The position numbers and the translations under genes were made by a program. From Lewinellaceae bacterium (GTDB lineage Bacteria; Bacteroidota; Bacteroidia; Chitinophagales; Saprospiraceae), in contig JACJYK010000001.1 in NCBI GenBank assembly GCA_020636135.1, positions 3,582,501 to 3,646,500 of the forward strand: a stretch of DNA of 64,000 bases, written 5' to 3'. Positions 43,844 to 53,441 of this stretch are shown here, one piece after another (the first letter of the stretch is position 1; each line of letters opens with the position of its first letter). Under the pieces are notes generated by a model. That model made no database searches and was not told where the DNA came from. It worked only from the letters and a program-made list of their open reading frames with translations.

Positions 43844-46800
43844 TTATCTGTTCTGAGTCGCTCCTTCAATCATGGGAGCTCCTGCTGCCATCAGTTGTTT
43901 TTCCAATGCGTTTTCCTGATTAACGACCTCCTTCAGTTGAGCCTGGAAGGCTGTTAATTTATCCCGGGCTATGCGCATGCTTTGCAGGTGCATTTCGGTA
44001 GGACCGTAGGTGGTCATACCTCCCCGGAAGGCGGTAAACATATAATCGCGGATCGTAGGATCCATTTTTTCTCCAATTTCTTCCTGCGGTCCATTTGCAT
44101 TGAATTTGGTGTCCATGTCCAGGATCTGCTGTTTGAGGTCAAAGATGGACTTATAGATTCCGGGTACCTCTTTCTGGGTACGTCCAGCAGCCGTTTCCAT
44201 CGCCATGATCCGGTTTTTGGCCTGGTCAAGGTCATTACCCGTGTTGGTGACATCCGCCATCAACTGAGCAATATCGTTTGCAAATTTCTTGATCTCGGCA
44301 TCCGATTTTCGAGGCAAAGCGCCATCCCAGAGCGCTTTTACTTCAAACGATTCCGGTCCGGCCAGGGTCTTGATTTCGCCATCTTTCTCCATGGCCATGC
44401 TGACGGTATAACTTCCAGGAGTAGCCATGATGCCTCCTCCCCTGCGGAAGAATCCACCACCACCAGCTCCACCACGACGCTGTTCAAGCGGGATCGGGTT
44501 TTTGGATAACGTACTCAAATCCCAATTGACCCGGTTGATGCCTTTTTTAGGCCTTTCCGAAAAGCGTTGTACGATATTACCCTGGGCATCCTTGATGGTA
44601 AACCACAACTGTGCCCCTTCTTCCCTCTTTTCCGCCGTCACCTTATCCCATCCCGGGAAAGCAATGTCCTTATCGGCCTTGGCCAAATCTTTCTCAGCTT
44701 TTTGGCGATCTGCTTTCATGGTTGAAGGAACATCTTTCAGGTAATAGGTAAACACCGCACCGAAATCGGGATTTGGTGCTTCATAACGCGTAGCGCCCTG
44801 ATCGTTGACAACAGAACGCTGACGGAACCATAAGGCTGGACGACCGGTGTACAGCGCTGCATCCTGATCCATGGTGGCCGGAGTCAGGTCACGCAGAAAA
44901 CCGTAATCATCAAGGATGAAGAAACCGCGGCCAAAGGAAGCAGCCACCAGATCATTTTCTTCCGGCTGAATGGCCAGGTCACGGAATGAGATGGTAGGCA
45001 GGCCACCTTTCAGGCTGACCCATTCCTGTCCGCCATTCAGGGAGCAATAAATTCCAAATTCCGTTGCCAGGAACAGCAGGTCTTTTTTTACCGGATCCTG
45101 CACCAACCGCCACGTGAGAGTGCGCTCCGGCAGATTGTTTACCAGTGAGCTCCAGGTCTTGCCCATATCCGTACTCTTGGCCACATAGGGATGATAGTCG
45201 CCGTATTTGTGATTATCGAGACAAACATAGACGGTATTGGCGTCGAACAAGTCCGCCTTGATGTCATTGACAAATGCTGTTGCCGGAACTCCGGGTAAAG
45301 CACTCACGTCAATGCGGGTCCAGGTTTTACCTCCATCCTGAGTCGCCTGGATGATACCATCGTCGGTACCGGCATACAGGATGTTACCATCTACTGCCGA
45401 TTCTGCAATGGAAGCAATGGTATTGTAATTGGACATCGCGAGGACGTCCCAGGGAGCATCCCAGCTTTGCTTCTTACCCATGATCTCCAGCTCCATGCGG
45501 TTTTCATTTTTAGTCAGATCCCCGGAAATCGGGGTCCAGCTGTCTCCGCGATCATTGGAGCGCCACATACGTTGTGATGCAAAATACAACCGTGCCGGGT
45601 CGTGGCTGCTCACGACGATGGGTGCATCCCAGTTGAATCGTTCGAAGGGCTCACCTTCGGCTGGCTGGGGCTGGATGTAAACTTGTTCGCCGGTGATGCG
45701 ATCGATACGGTGCATACCACCTTCCTGTGTTTCGGCGTAACCAATATTAGGATTACCCGGTTCGGTCGCCGACTGATAGCCGTCCGCACCCAGGGTGATG
45801 TACCAGTCTGCATTTCGAATTCCCTGCCGGGTGTCGGTACGGGAAGGACCGCCGTGGCTACCATTATCCTGCGTTCCACCGAACACGTGGTAGAATGGCT
45901 TCTTATTATCCACCGCTACTTTGTAATACTGGGTGATGGGCAAATTGCCGAAGAACCTCCAGTTGTCCGCCAGGTCGAAGCTTTCCCACAGGCCACCATC
46001 ACAACCTACCAGCAAGTAGTTGGGATCATCGGCACGGAATGCCATGGCATGGTTATCGGAGTGTTTATCGTTTTCGCTTAACGTACGGAAGGTCTTGCCT
46101 CCGTCATCAGAAACCTGAATGCGTACATCCATCAGATATACGCGGTCAAATGCATGCGGGCTGGCATATAGTTCCTGATAATAGTGTGGTCCGGTACCAC
46201 CCGAGACGGCGTCCGACATTTTTTTCCAGGAAGCGCCCCGGTCATCCGAACGCCAAAATCCGCCGGTACGACGATCAAGTTCGATGTCGGTATACACTAC
46301 ATCCGGGTTTTGGGGAGAAATAGCCAGGCAAATCTTACCCATGTTGCCTTTTGGCAGGCCATTGGTCAATTTACTCCAGGTCTTGCCACCATCCGTACTC
46401 AGATGGATGGCCGACTCCGGCCCACCACTCATAAAGGATGCAATGGTGCGCTGATGCTGCCAGGTAGCCGCATACAAACGGTCCGGATCCCGGGGATCCA
46501 TCACGAGATCAGTAACTCCGGTAAAGGCGTCGTCACCCAGCGTCTTGGTCCAGGTGGTCCCTCCGTCCTCGGATACGTATAATCCCCGCTCGCCTCCTGA
46601 ACTCCATAACGGACCCTGGGAAGCAACCCAGATCTTATTGGGATTATGTGGATGGACGATGATCTTGGCAATGTGCTCGGAAGCTTTTAATCCCATGTTC
46701 TTCCAGGTATTGCCTCCGTCGGTACTCCGGTACACACCGTCACCAAAACCAATGTGACGGCCACCGTCATTTTCGCCGGTGCCTAACCAGATCACATCCG

Positions 46801-47152
46801 GATTATTCGGATCAAGGGTGATGCAACCGATCGAGTAAGATCCTTCGTGATCGAAGATCGGGGTAAAGGTAACGCCGGCATTCTCGGTCTTCCATACGCC
46901 GCCGGAAGCCACTGCTACATACCAGATATTATCATTATTCGGATGGATAGCCAGGTCGACAATCCGGCCTGATGTAAAAGCAGGGCCAATGTTGCGCCAT
47001 TTTAGTCCTGACAAAGTCTGATCATTGATCGCTGACTGGGCTTTCTTCTCCGTCATCGGAGCTGCCGCCGCATCACGCGATCGTGGTCGTTGCGCCCAAA
47101 TACTGGTAACCATTAGGGCAACCAGGGGCAGCATAATCCATAGTTTTTTCAT
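43844..47152 (-). CDS. Secreted BNR/VPS10 (sortilin-like) beta-propeller protein
   Basis: This 1102-residue protein has a signal peptide (LWIMLPLVALMVTSIWAQ). Many Asp-box/BNR repeats follow (STDGGNTWKNM, SEDGGTTWTKTL, STDGGKTWSKL, SDDRGASWKKM, TQDGGKTWTRI, STDMGKTWSSL), giving one or two large beta-propellers to about residue 780. The C-terminal part has DQDAALYTGRPALWFRQR, a short Gly-rich stretch (RRGGAGGGGFFRRGGG) and a helical region near the end. Such proteins are abundant in Bacteroidota and are annotated as glycosyl hydrolases or sortilin-like, but no sialidase catalytic set is evident. It is expected in the periplasm or at the surface. It has its own terminator. Confidence 0.88.
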   Translation of the reverse strand: MKKLWIMLPLVALMVTSIWAQRPRSRDAAAAPMTEKKAQSAINDQTLSGLKWRNIGPAFTSGRIVDLAIHPNNDNIWYVAVASGGVWKTENAGVTFTPIFDHEGSYSIGCITLDPNNPDVIWLGTGENDGGRHIGFGDGVYRSTDGGNTWKNMGLKASEHIAKIIVHPHNPNKIWVASQGPLWSSGGERGLYVSEDGGTTWTKTLGDDAFTGVTDLVMDPRDPDRLYAATWQHQRTIASFMSGGPESAIHLSTDGGKTWSKLTNGLPKGNMGKICLAISPQNPDVVYTDIELDRRTGGFWRSDDRGASWKKMSDAVSGGTGPHYYQELYASPHAFDRVYLMDVRIQVSDDGGKTFRTLSENDKHSDNHAMAFRADDPNYLLVGCDGGLWESFDLADNWRFFGNLPITQYYKVAVDNKKPFYHVFGGTQDNGSHGGPSRTDTRQGIRNADWYITLGADGYQSATEPGNPNIGYAETQEGGMHRIDRITGEQVYIQPQPAEGEPFERFNWDAPIVVSSHDPARLYFASQRMWRSNDRGDSWTPISGDLTKNENRMELEIMGKKQSWDAPWDVLAMSNYNTIASIAESAVDGNILYAGTDDGIIQATQDGGKTWTRIDVSALPGVPATAFVNDIKADLFDANTVYVCLDNHKYGDYHPYVAKSTDMGKTWSSLVNNLPERTLTWRLVQDPVKKDLLFLATEFGIYCSLNGGQEWVSLKGGLPTISFRDLAIQPEENDLVAASFGRGFFILDDYGFLRDLTPATMDQDAALYTGRPALWFRQRSVVNDQGATRYEAPNPDFGAVFTYYLKDVPSTMKADRQKAEKDLAKADKDIAFPGWDKVTAEKREEGAQLWFTIKDAQGNIVQRFSERPKKGINRVNWDLSTLSKNPIPLEQRRGGAGGGGFFRRGGGIMATPGSYTVSMAMEKDGEIKTLAGPESFEVKALWDGALPRKSDAEIKKFANDIAQLMADVTNTGNDLDQAKNRIMAMETAAGRTQKEVPGIYKSIFDLKQQILDMDTKFNANGPQEEIGEKMDPTIRDYMFTAFRGGMTTYGPTEMHLQSMRIARDKLTAFQAQLKEVVNQENALEKQLMAAGAPMIEGATQNR

Positions 47153-47319
47153 TGTGAAGCGTTTTAAATAAACGAATTGGCTAATGACAATAAAAGTACA
47201 ACAAATAGAATCTTTAGATCACTTCACAGTCGGTCTGCAGTCTTATAGAAATGTTAATACTTTGCCCGGACCGAAAGGCTCGGCATGAAGTATGCTTCGT
47301 GGTAGGTAGGAGCCGGCAA

Positions 47320-47829
47320 TTATTGTCCGGGAGGCGGATTCCTCCTGGGCATGACCAGACTGTCCGGCGGATATTGGGCCTTTAGCTGATCCATCTGATC
47401 ATGAGCCCAGTTGATTAGTGTCTGCCGTTGTGCATCCGATAATTTGGCATCCGGATGCAGCCCCAGATAGGTGTAGGACGGCAGGGGCATTTCCTTCTTT
47501 TCGAGCATCTCGGCGGTCTCTTCCAGCTTGTGATTCTGGAAAGCAATGCGACGGTTGGTGAAGCTGGAAAAATTCAAGTGCCGTTTTCCATCATTCACAT
47601 GGTTAGCCAACCACCAGGCCACCGGTTGGACACTGGCATACCAGGGATACCGGGTGTAATTACTGTGGCAGTCGTTGCAGGCTCCCTTAAGCAAACCTTT
47701 GATTTCGGCAGGCACGGTGTATTTTGTTTCCAGTCCGTAGGTTTCATCACCGGACAAATTCCGCTCCGGGCGAAAAAATTGAATGATGACAAAAAGTGCG
47801 AGCAGTCCTATCAATATCTTCTTGACCAT
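47320..47829 (-). CDS. Haem_bd domain protein (cytochrome c-like)
   Basis: This 169-residue protein has an N-terminal hydrophobic helix (ILIGLLALFVIIQFF) that acts as signal or anchor. The haem-attachment motif CNDCH is in GACNDCHSNYTRYPWYASVQPVAWWLANHVNDGKRHLNFSSF, the Haem_bd (PF14376-type) signature. It is expected on the periplasmic side, probably in electron transfer or haem-dependent sensing; the partner is unknown. It is placed after a minus-strand run of small genes and 167 nt upstream of the BNR-protein gene. Confidence 0.9.
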   Translation of the reverse strand: MVKKILIGLLALFVIIQFFRPERNLSGDETYGLETKYTVPAEIKGLLKGACNDCHSNYTRYPWYASVQPVAWWLANHVNDGKRHLNFSSFTNRRIAFQNHKLEETAEMLEKKEMPLPSYTYLGLHPDAKLSDAQRQTLINWAHDQMDQLKAQYPPDSLVMPRRNPPPGQ

Positions 47830-47890
47830 ATGGCTGATTTTTGCTTGTTACGATGCCTTAATTTAAGGCATAATTCTTTTACCTGGGCAT

Positions 47891-48424
47891 TCAGTCTGAA
47901 AATGATGCATGATCCACCATGATCTGCCATCCATAACGGTAACAAAATGCAGTGCTGCCATCCCGGTTCGTTAACCAGGTTTCTTCCATTCTTTGACCTC
48001 CAATCCGTTCATAAAACCGGATCGCACGTTCATTGGCAGCAAGAACCCATAAATAATATGGCAATCCGGGGTGCCGGTCATTCAGCCTCTTCCGGGCCAG
48101 TTCCATCAACTGCTGCCCTACTCCGGCACGCTGGTATTCCGGGGCTACGTGCAAATTGTCGATCAGACTTCCGTAAACCGGATCCGCCTGCTCGTAAAGG
48201 CACATCAGGCCAATGATCCGTCCTTCCGATTCTGCGACCAGGCAATACTGGTTGGACGACGGTTCTGACAGGCGTCTCGTCCATTCCTGTCGCCGGTCCT
48301 CCAGCACAGGTCCATCCAGATAGGCATCGCTGAAACTGCCCCGGTAGTGCAGCTGCCAGCTCCTGGCATGTAGATTTCCTATTGCGGCGGCATCGCTTTG
48401 TACTGCTTCTCTGAAAACCATCAA
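47891..48424 (-). CDS. GNAT family N-acetyltransferase
   Basis: This 177-residue acetyltransferase-like protein begins FREAVQSDAAAIGNLHARSWQLHYRG. The acetyl-CoA loop is YQRAGVGQQLMELARKRL (R/Q-x-x-G-x-G/A). It continues with LPYYLWVLAANERAIRFYERIGGQR, the usual last helix and strand of GNATs. The substrate is unknown. It is the last gene of a likely four-gene minus-strand unit (GyrI-like, acyl-ACP thioesterase, VOC, GNAT), with a 44-nt gap after the VOC gene. Confidence 0.88.
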   Translation of the reverse strand: MMVFREAVQSDAAAIGNLHARSWQLHYRGSFSDAYLDGPVLEDRRQEWTRRLSEPSSNQYCLVAESEGRIIGLMCLYEQADPVYGSLIDNLHVAPEYQRAGVGQQLMELARKRLNDRHPGLPYYLWVLAANERAIRFYERIGGQRMEETWLTNRDGSTAFCYRYGWQIMVDHASFSD

Positions 48425-48468
48425 TCGTCCATTATCAGGTCCTGTGCATCCTCAAATAACACACGCTG

Positions 48469-48852
48469 TTATTTGGGTTGGATCAGATCCCATTTGTTGC
48501 CATAAAGATCACGAAAAACAACCACCAATCCATAGGCTTCCTCACGGGGCGTCTCCACAAATTCGACCCCACGCTCAAGCCACTGATGATAATCCCGCAG
48601 GAGATCATCGGTGTGCAGGAATAGAAACACCCGGCCTCCGGTCTGGTTGCCGATCGCCTCCTGCTCACGGGCGTTTTTAGCTTTAGCCAGTAATAACCGG
48701 CTGGCGCTGCCTTTGGGCGCAACCACCACCCAGCGCTTGCCGCCTCCCATACCGGTATCTTCGATCAGGTCAAAACCAAGGTTACCGGTATAGTACGAAA
48801 TTGCTTCATCGTAATCCTTTACGACCAGCGTAACCATCATCAATTGCTGCAT
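48469..48852 (-). CDS. VOC family (glyoxalase/bleomycin-resistance-like) protein
   Basis: This 127-residue protein has the paired beta-alpha-beta units of the vicinal oxygen chelate fold: LMMVTLVVKDYDEAISYYTGNLGFDLIEDT at the N-terminus and RVFLFLHTDDLLRDYHQWLERGVEFVETPREEAYGLVVVFRDLYGNKWDLIQPK at the C-terminus. Metal ligands cannot be fixed with confidence; an H in the second half and terminal E/D residues are candidates. It lies 9 nt after the thioesterase gene and is likely co-transcribed. Enzymatic role unknown. Confidence 0.88.
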   Translation of the reverse strand: MQQLMMVTLVVKDYDEAISYYTGNLGFDLIEDTGMGGGKRWVVVAPKGSASRLLLAKAKNAREQEAIGNQTGGRVFLFLHTDDLLRDYHQWLERGVEFVETPREEAYGLVVVFRDLYGNKWDLIQPK

Positions 48853-48861
48853 AACCAGATG

Positions 48862-49626
48862 TTAAAATTCAATTTTACCGAGGAATGACAAAGCATTGGT
48901 TCCGTTATGATAGCCGGCGAAATCATACCGGTTTCCATCGTTTTGCCACCGTAAAGCCAGCGTTTCACCAGCCAGGGTTTCCCGTTGATAATTAATGGAA
49001 ATGGAGCGGGGATAATGATCCAGCCAAAAATCCAGGGGTAATACATTACACATGAAATCCAGGTACTTGGTTGCGGTGACGTGCTTATTCAGATCGTAAT
49101 CGGAATAGGCCGTCGAAATTTCCCTGAAATGCACCGGATGCTGTGGTGCTGCCAGCTTATCCGGAGCTTGTCGCAGGGCCGACCGGTCCCGCAATTGCGA
49201 AAAATAATTTTCTGACCGCCCGGAGACGGTTGTCGGCCTTTTGCGATCCAGATCGATGGCCAACCAGGCTGAGGTGGCCAGTGCAAAAACATTTCCCTCG
49301 TCATCCCGGGCTATAAAATCCCGTAAATAAAGTAATCCCTGGACATCCTTGGGCCACGTCTCAATGGTAATGGTCGATGGCCATTGAGGTGAGGCCTGAA
49401 TTTCCATGGTTATCCGGCTGAGAACCCAGAAAAGTTTTTGCTGGCGCAGACCGGCGAATCCAAATCCCAGCTGATCCGCAGAACGGATTGCAGCCTGGAT
49501 GAATAAATTTTCAAGAGCGCCAGGCCTGAGCCGCCCCAGTAGATCAGCATCGGCTGAGGTGATTCCGGCCTCCATATGGAGGATCAATTCTTCCGGTCCA
49601 GGGATGTCCCGATTATTCTCAAACAT
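48862..49626 (-). CDS. Acyl-ACP thioesterase (FatA/FatB type)
   Basis: This 254-residue protein is predicted to release free fatty acids from acyl-ACP. It has two tandem hot-dog domains: LFIQAAIRSADQLGFGFAGLRQQKLFWVLSRITMEI, with WPSTITIETWPKDVQGLLYLRDF, and then HFREISTAYSDYDLNKHVTATKYLDFMCNVLP in the second half. The 'D.N.HV.N..Y' block of FAT enzymes is present as DYDLNKHVTATKYLDF, with T in place of the usual N before xxYL. It is cytoplasmic and lies between the GyrI-like and VOC genes in the same direction. Confidence 0.88.
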   Translation of the reverse strand: MFENNRDIPGPEELILHMEAGITSADADLLGRLRPGALENLFIQAAIRSADQLGFGFAGLRQQKLFWVLSRITMEIQASPQWPSTITIETWPKDVQGLLYLRDFIARDDEGNVFALATSAWLAIDLDRKRPTTVSGRSENYFSQLRDRSALRQAPDKLAAPQHPVHFREISTAYSDYDLNKHVTATKYLDFMCNVLPLDFWLDHYPRSISINYQRETLAGETLALRWQNDGNRYDFAGYHNGTNALSFLGKIEF

Positions 49627-49659
49627 GATCCAAGTTAATGATTGCCTGCCGTTTCGGCA

Positions 49660-50277
49660 CTACGGCTTAATCATTGGCTGGCGGATGATGGTCTTTAATT
49701 TTTCCGGTGCACTCCTTCGCGGGTCACCCAGATAAATCTCCCGGTGACGGCTATGCAACCGGAATCCCTGCCGGAAGATAAATTCATGCAAGGCCTGTAT
49801 CGTCGGGCCTTCATCCGCATAGGGTCCAATGTATAAGGTTTGTGCGGCCAGCCCGTCTTCGATGTGGCCAAAATGTAATTTCGACAAAGCCGGCAGATCT
49901 TTCCTCTTTCCTGCTGCTGCTATGGCTTCATCAACCATTTCGGCCGTGATACAGTCAGGTTGAAGGATCATCATCGCCCACTTCCAGTGATCCTTGTTAG
50001 CAACGGTAAATTCATTCATGTCATCCATCCACCATTGCCCTTCCAGTGGCATGACACCATAATCGATAGCCAGCGGGCCTTTCTTCACGGCAAACTTCAA
50101 GGTGTAGGCAACCGAGTAAAGCGCTTCAATCGCCTGGATGTACTCCGGTGAGGTGTTCGGATTACCCTGGCCATAAACAATAAGGTAAGGCAGATCGGGA
50201 ACTTCAACGATTTCAAATTTGCCCTTGCCCGGTGCATAGAATTCTGCATACTTTTTCTTGAGATCGACCTTTTCCAT
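49660..50277 (-). CDS. GyrI-like small-molecule-binding protein
   Basis: This 205-residue protein matches the GyrI-like/AraC effector-binding fold used alone. The N-terminus is KVDLKKKYAEFYAPGKGKFEIVEVPDLPYLIVYGQGNPNTSPEYIQAIEALYSVAYTLKF. The middle is LEGQWWMDD and HWKWAMMILQPDCITAEMVDEA. It has no DNA-binding domain. Stand-alone members bind or hydrolyse hydrophobic small molecules; the function here is unknown. It is the first gene of the minus-strand small-gene unit. Confidence 0.85.
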   Translation of the reverse strand: MEKVDLKKKYAEFYAPGKGKFEIVEVPDLPYLIVYGQGNPNTSPEYIQAIEALYSVAYTLKFAVKKGPLAIDYGVMPLEGQWWMDDMNEFTVANKDHWKWAMMILQPDCITAEMVDEAIAAAGKRKDLPALSKLHFGHIEDGLAAQTLYIGPYADEGPTIQALHEFIFRQGFRLHSRHREIYLGDPRRSAPEKLKTIIRQPMIKP

Positions 50278-50474
50278 GGGTTCCGTAATTTTAATGCCCT
50301 AATTCGTACTAAGGTAGCCTGCTAAATGCGGAATTCACAGGTATGGAGGTCATGCTACAGAATGATAAGCACCGATAAATCTTCTGTGTCACACACCTTG
50401 ACCCCTTATCTCTAAACTTACACCCGGATTGTTTTGGCCATTTCCAGGCCTTTCATTTAATTTTAAGAAAAAAC

Positions 50475-50915
50475 ATGGCGCGAGTAAGCACTTATCTCAA
50501 TTTCCCCAATCAAACCGAAGCAGCATTCTTATTTTATAGATCCGTTTTTAACACCGGTTTTGGTGGACAGGGCATCATGCGCTTTGGCGAAATGCCTGCA
50601 CCGGAAGGCACACCACCGATGAGTGATGCGGTCAAAAAACTGGTGATACACGTGGAATTGCCCATTCTGGGCGGGCATGTCCTGATGGGAACCGACGCAC
50701 CACCTGAAATGGGATTCGCACTGACCGCCGGCGACAATGTCCATATCAACCTGGAACCCGATACCCGCGCAGAGACACAACGACTGTTTGATGCACTTGC
50801 CGAGGGGGGTAAGGTTTCGCAGCAACTCAGTGAACAGTTCTGGGGTGGATTCTTTGGGAGCCTGCAGGATAAGTTTGGCATCCACTGGATGTTTAACTGT
50901 AATGCCAGGGAATAA
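50475..50915 (+). CDS. PhnB-like VOC family protein
   Basis: This 146-residue protein starts with RVSTYLNFPNQTEAAFLFYRSVFNT, the typical PhnB/3-demethylubiquinone-type VOC beginning. It has VIHVELPILGGHVLMGTDAP and ends with VSQQLSEQFWGGFFGSLQDKFGIHWMFNC. It is widely distributed and of unknown enzymatic role. It stands alone, divergent from the GyrI-like gene. No signal peptide is present. Confidence 0.9.
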   Translation: MARVSTYLNFPNQTEAAFLFYRSVFNTGFGGQGIMRFGEMPAPEGTPPMSDAVKKLVIHVELPILGGHVLMGTDAPPEMGFALTAGDNVHINLEPDTRAETQRLFDALAEGGKVSQQLSEQFWGGFFGSLQDKFGIHWMFNCNARE

Positions 50916-51044
50916 ATAACGGTCACTGCGACCGGACAGGCTCTGTTAATCGATGGTTCACCGCTACTGATCGAACATCCTGACGGTAAGCAAGCGCACA
51001 GACAGGAAGATTCGTATTTTAGTGGAAAATCAAAACCACAAACC

Positions 51045-51599
51045 ATGGGAATACTAACAGTCCTCATCATTGTAGCCGTTATCATCGTCTTTTATGCCGT
51101 AGGCTTGTACAATAAATTTGTCCGCAAACGCAGCATGATGGAAGAAGGCTGGAGCGGGATCGACGTCCAGTTGAAGAAAAGACATGACCTGATCCCGAAT
51201 CTGGTTGAAACGGTAAAGGGATATGCCAAGCACGAGCAAGGCACACTTGAAAAAGTCATCCAGGCCCGTAACAGCGCATTAAAAGCAGAAGGCGTCAAAG
51301 CACAGACACAGGCGGAAAATCAACTGAATTCTGCATTAGCGAACGTATTCGCACTCAGCGAATCGTACCCGGACCTGAAAGCCAACACCACCTTTATCCA
51401 GCTCCAGCAGGAGCTGTCCAATGTGGAAAACGACCTGGAAAAGGCAAGACGTTATTACAATGCCACCGTGCGTGAAAACAACATCATGGTTGAGTCATTT
51501 CCCAGCAACCTGATCGCCAATACGTTCAATTTCCGTCAGGGTGAATTCTTCGAGATTGAAGAACCCAGCGAAAGAGCAACACCACAGGTGAAGTTCTAA
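51045..51599 (+). CDS. lemA: LemA family membrane-anchored protein
   Basis: This 184-residue protein has an N-terminal membrane helix (LTVLIIVAVIIVFYAVGLYNKFV) and the LemA helical domain: MMEEGWSGIDVQLKKRHDLIPNLVETVKGYAKHEQ, IQARNSAL, and LENDLEKARRYYNATVRENNIMVESFPSNLIANTFNFRQGEFFEI. It is expected with its long helices outside the cytoplasm. LemA is usually encoded beside TPM- or DUF2207-type proteins, and here the DUF2207 gene follows after 69 nt, so they probably act together. The molecular role of LemA is unresolved. Confidence 0.94.
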   Translation: MGILTVLIIVAVIIVFYAVGLYNKFVRKRSMMEEGWSGIDVQLKKRHDLIPNLVETVKGYAKHEQGTLEKVIQARNSALKAEGVKAQTQAENQLNSALANVFALSESYPDLKANTTFIQLQQELSNVENDLEKARRYYNATVRENNIMVESFPSNLIANTFNFRQGEFFEIEEPSERATPQVKF

Positions 51600-51668
51600 T
51601 GATCGCTGCCAGCGTTTGAATACTTATAGGTATTGAGGGACACATAACCCCTCACCAAAACAATTGCA

Positions 51669-53402
51669 ATGGAAGGCTTTCCAATGTCCCGGAGATTATT
51701 TTCCCGCCAATGGCCACGGATGGTCACAGCTGTATTATTGGTCCTGTCAGGCTTGTCATCTGTCTTCAGCCAAACGGAAAAAATCTTTAGCTACGATGTT
51801 CAGATAGACATTCATACCGACCGGTCTATTGTAGTAACAGAATATATCGATGTCTATGTCAATGGGGATAAGATCCAGCGAGGGATCACAAGAAGTTTGC
51901 CGCCCAGGCGTAATCTGAATGGGCATTCCATGCGGATGCACTACAAAATCCTCAAAGTCGAGAAGGATCATCAACCCGAACCTTACCATACCAGTTCCGG
52001 AGAGAATGGCCTGATGCTTTACCTCGGTCAGCAGGATGTCTTCCTGGACCCGGGCCGGTACCTCTATATGATCCAGTACGAAGTAGACGATCAGATCGGT
52101 TTCTTTGAAGATTACGATGAGCTGTACTGGAATGCCGTGGGTAATGACGTGGAATTCCCGGTGGAACAGGCATCCTGCCGCATCTACTTACCGCAGGGTA
52201 CCAATATGATCCAGCAAGCAGCCTACACCGGCGGATATGGGATCCAGCAGCAGGATTATACTTTCAACGATGATGGCACTGCATTGGATTTCCGGTTAAC
52301 CCGCGGTCTAAACCCTACTGAAGGTTTTACCGTTGCCGTTGGGTTTACCAAAGGGATTGTAGATCAACCCGGCATTCTAAACCGGATCGGGACCCTTTTA
52401 CTGATCATTCTGGGTTCAATTTTCCTGTTACCCTATTATGTGTACACCTGGTGGAAGTACGGGCAAGATCCACCAACGCCGGCTTCCTATCCGCTCTGGG
52501 ATTCGCCGAATAAGCTGTCAGCTGCATCTGTGGGATACATTCGTAAGGAAAAGCATGACAGCAAGAGCTTCACCGCCTCTGTCATTCATCTTGCTGTGAA
52601 AGGGTATCTAAGGATCGAAGAAGTGGAGGAATCGGGATTCTTCTCGAAGTCAAAGCATTTTGACCTGATAAAAATCAAAAATGACGATGGCTCCCTGCCC
52701 GGTGAGGAAGCGACCATTTTACGCGATTTATTTGCCTTAGAGGACCGGGTGAGCATCCGGAAAAAATACAACCCCATCGTGGAAGAAACCTTCCAGAGTC
52801 ACCGGGGATCATTGGTAGCACAACACCGTACATTTATCCGGGAAGGGAACAATCTTAAATTCCTGGCCATCCCAATCCTGTCAACGATTGGTATATTCGG
52901 ATTGGGCATCATCCTGCTGATTAACAGCGCCTATGCAACACCTGCCAATATCACCGCTCTGGTGGCATTTGGGATCATCTCATTCATCGCGCTTTTAGTC
53001 TATGGTTATCTGATCAAGAAGCCAACACCCGCAAAGCTGGATCTTCAGTCCCGTATCGACGGTTTTAAAATGTATCTGGAACTCGCTGAAAAAGACCGGT
53101 TGGCTCTCCTCAATCCTCCCGACATGACACCCGACCATTTTGAGGCATGCCTGCCTTATGCTTTTGCACTTGGCGTGGAGCACTCCTGGTCAGAGAAATT
53201 TAAGACCATCCTGGAACAGGCGAATTATCATCCGCAATGGAATAACAGTCCCAGCACCATCTATTTTGCCGATCACTTCGGACAGGATTTCTCGCAGAGC
53301 GTAGCCAGTGCGGCTACCAAACCTTCCGATTCCGGCAGTGGAAGCGGCGGCGGGGGATTCTCCGGCGGCGGCGGAGGCGGCGGTGGCGTCGGAGGCTGGT
53401 AA
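51669..53402 (+). CDS. DUF2207 domain membrane protein with Gly-rich tail
   Basis: This 577-residue protein starts with a signal peptide (ATG at 51669, or 51684 giving MSRRLFSRQWPRM). An extracytoplasmic beta domain (FSYDVQIDIHTDRSIVVTEYIDVYV...GITRSLPPR) precedes a helix (TLLLIILGSIFLLPYYVYTWW). A cytoplasmic region follows (IRKEKHDSKSFTASVIHLAVKGYLRIEE), then two more helices (IPILSTIGIFGLGIILLI, ALVAFGIISFIALLVYGYL). The tail is a glycine/serine run ending GGW, seen in this family. It is likely co-transcribed with lemA. Function unknown. Confidence 0.9.
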   Translation: MEGFPMSRRLFSRQWPRMVTAVLLVLSGLSSVFSQTEKIFSYDVQIDIHTDRSIVVTEYIDVYVNGDKIQRGITRSLPPRRNLNGHSMRMHYKILKVEKDHQPEPYHTSSGENGLMLYLGQQDVFLDPGRYLYMIQYEVDDQIGFFEDYDELYWNAVGNDVEFPVEQASCRIYLPQGTNMIQQAAYTGGYGIQQQDYTFNDDGTALDFRLTRGLNPTEGFTVAVGFTKGIVDQPGILNRIGTLLLIILGSIFLLPYYVYTWWKYGQDPPTPASYPLWDSPNKLSAASVGYIRKEKHDSKSFTASVIHLAVKGYLRIEEVEESGFFSKSKHFDLIKIKNDDGSLPGEEATILRDLFALEDRVSIRKKYNPIVEETFQSHRGSLVAQHRTFIREGNNLKFLAIPILSTIGIFGLGIILLINSAYATPANITALVAFGIISFIALLVYGYLIKKPTPAKLDLQSRIDGFKMYLELAEKDRLALLNPPDMTPDHFEACLPYAFALGVEHSWSEKFKTILEQANYHPQWNNSPSTIYFADHFGQDFSQSVASAATKPSDSGSGSGGGGFSGGGGGGGGVGGW

Positions 53403-53441
53403 GCACCACTGGCATCACATCATTCATACGAAACAAGAATT

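Noticed and set aside
50534..51085. A 183-codon minus-strand frame
   Set aside because: It is antisense to the PhnB-like VOC gene and runs into the lemA start; there is no coding signal on this strand.
53330..53399. GGCGGCGG-rich run as a possible structured DNA or repeat element
   Set aside because: It encodes the glycine-rich tail typical of the DUF2207 family, so it is coding low-complexity sequence.
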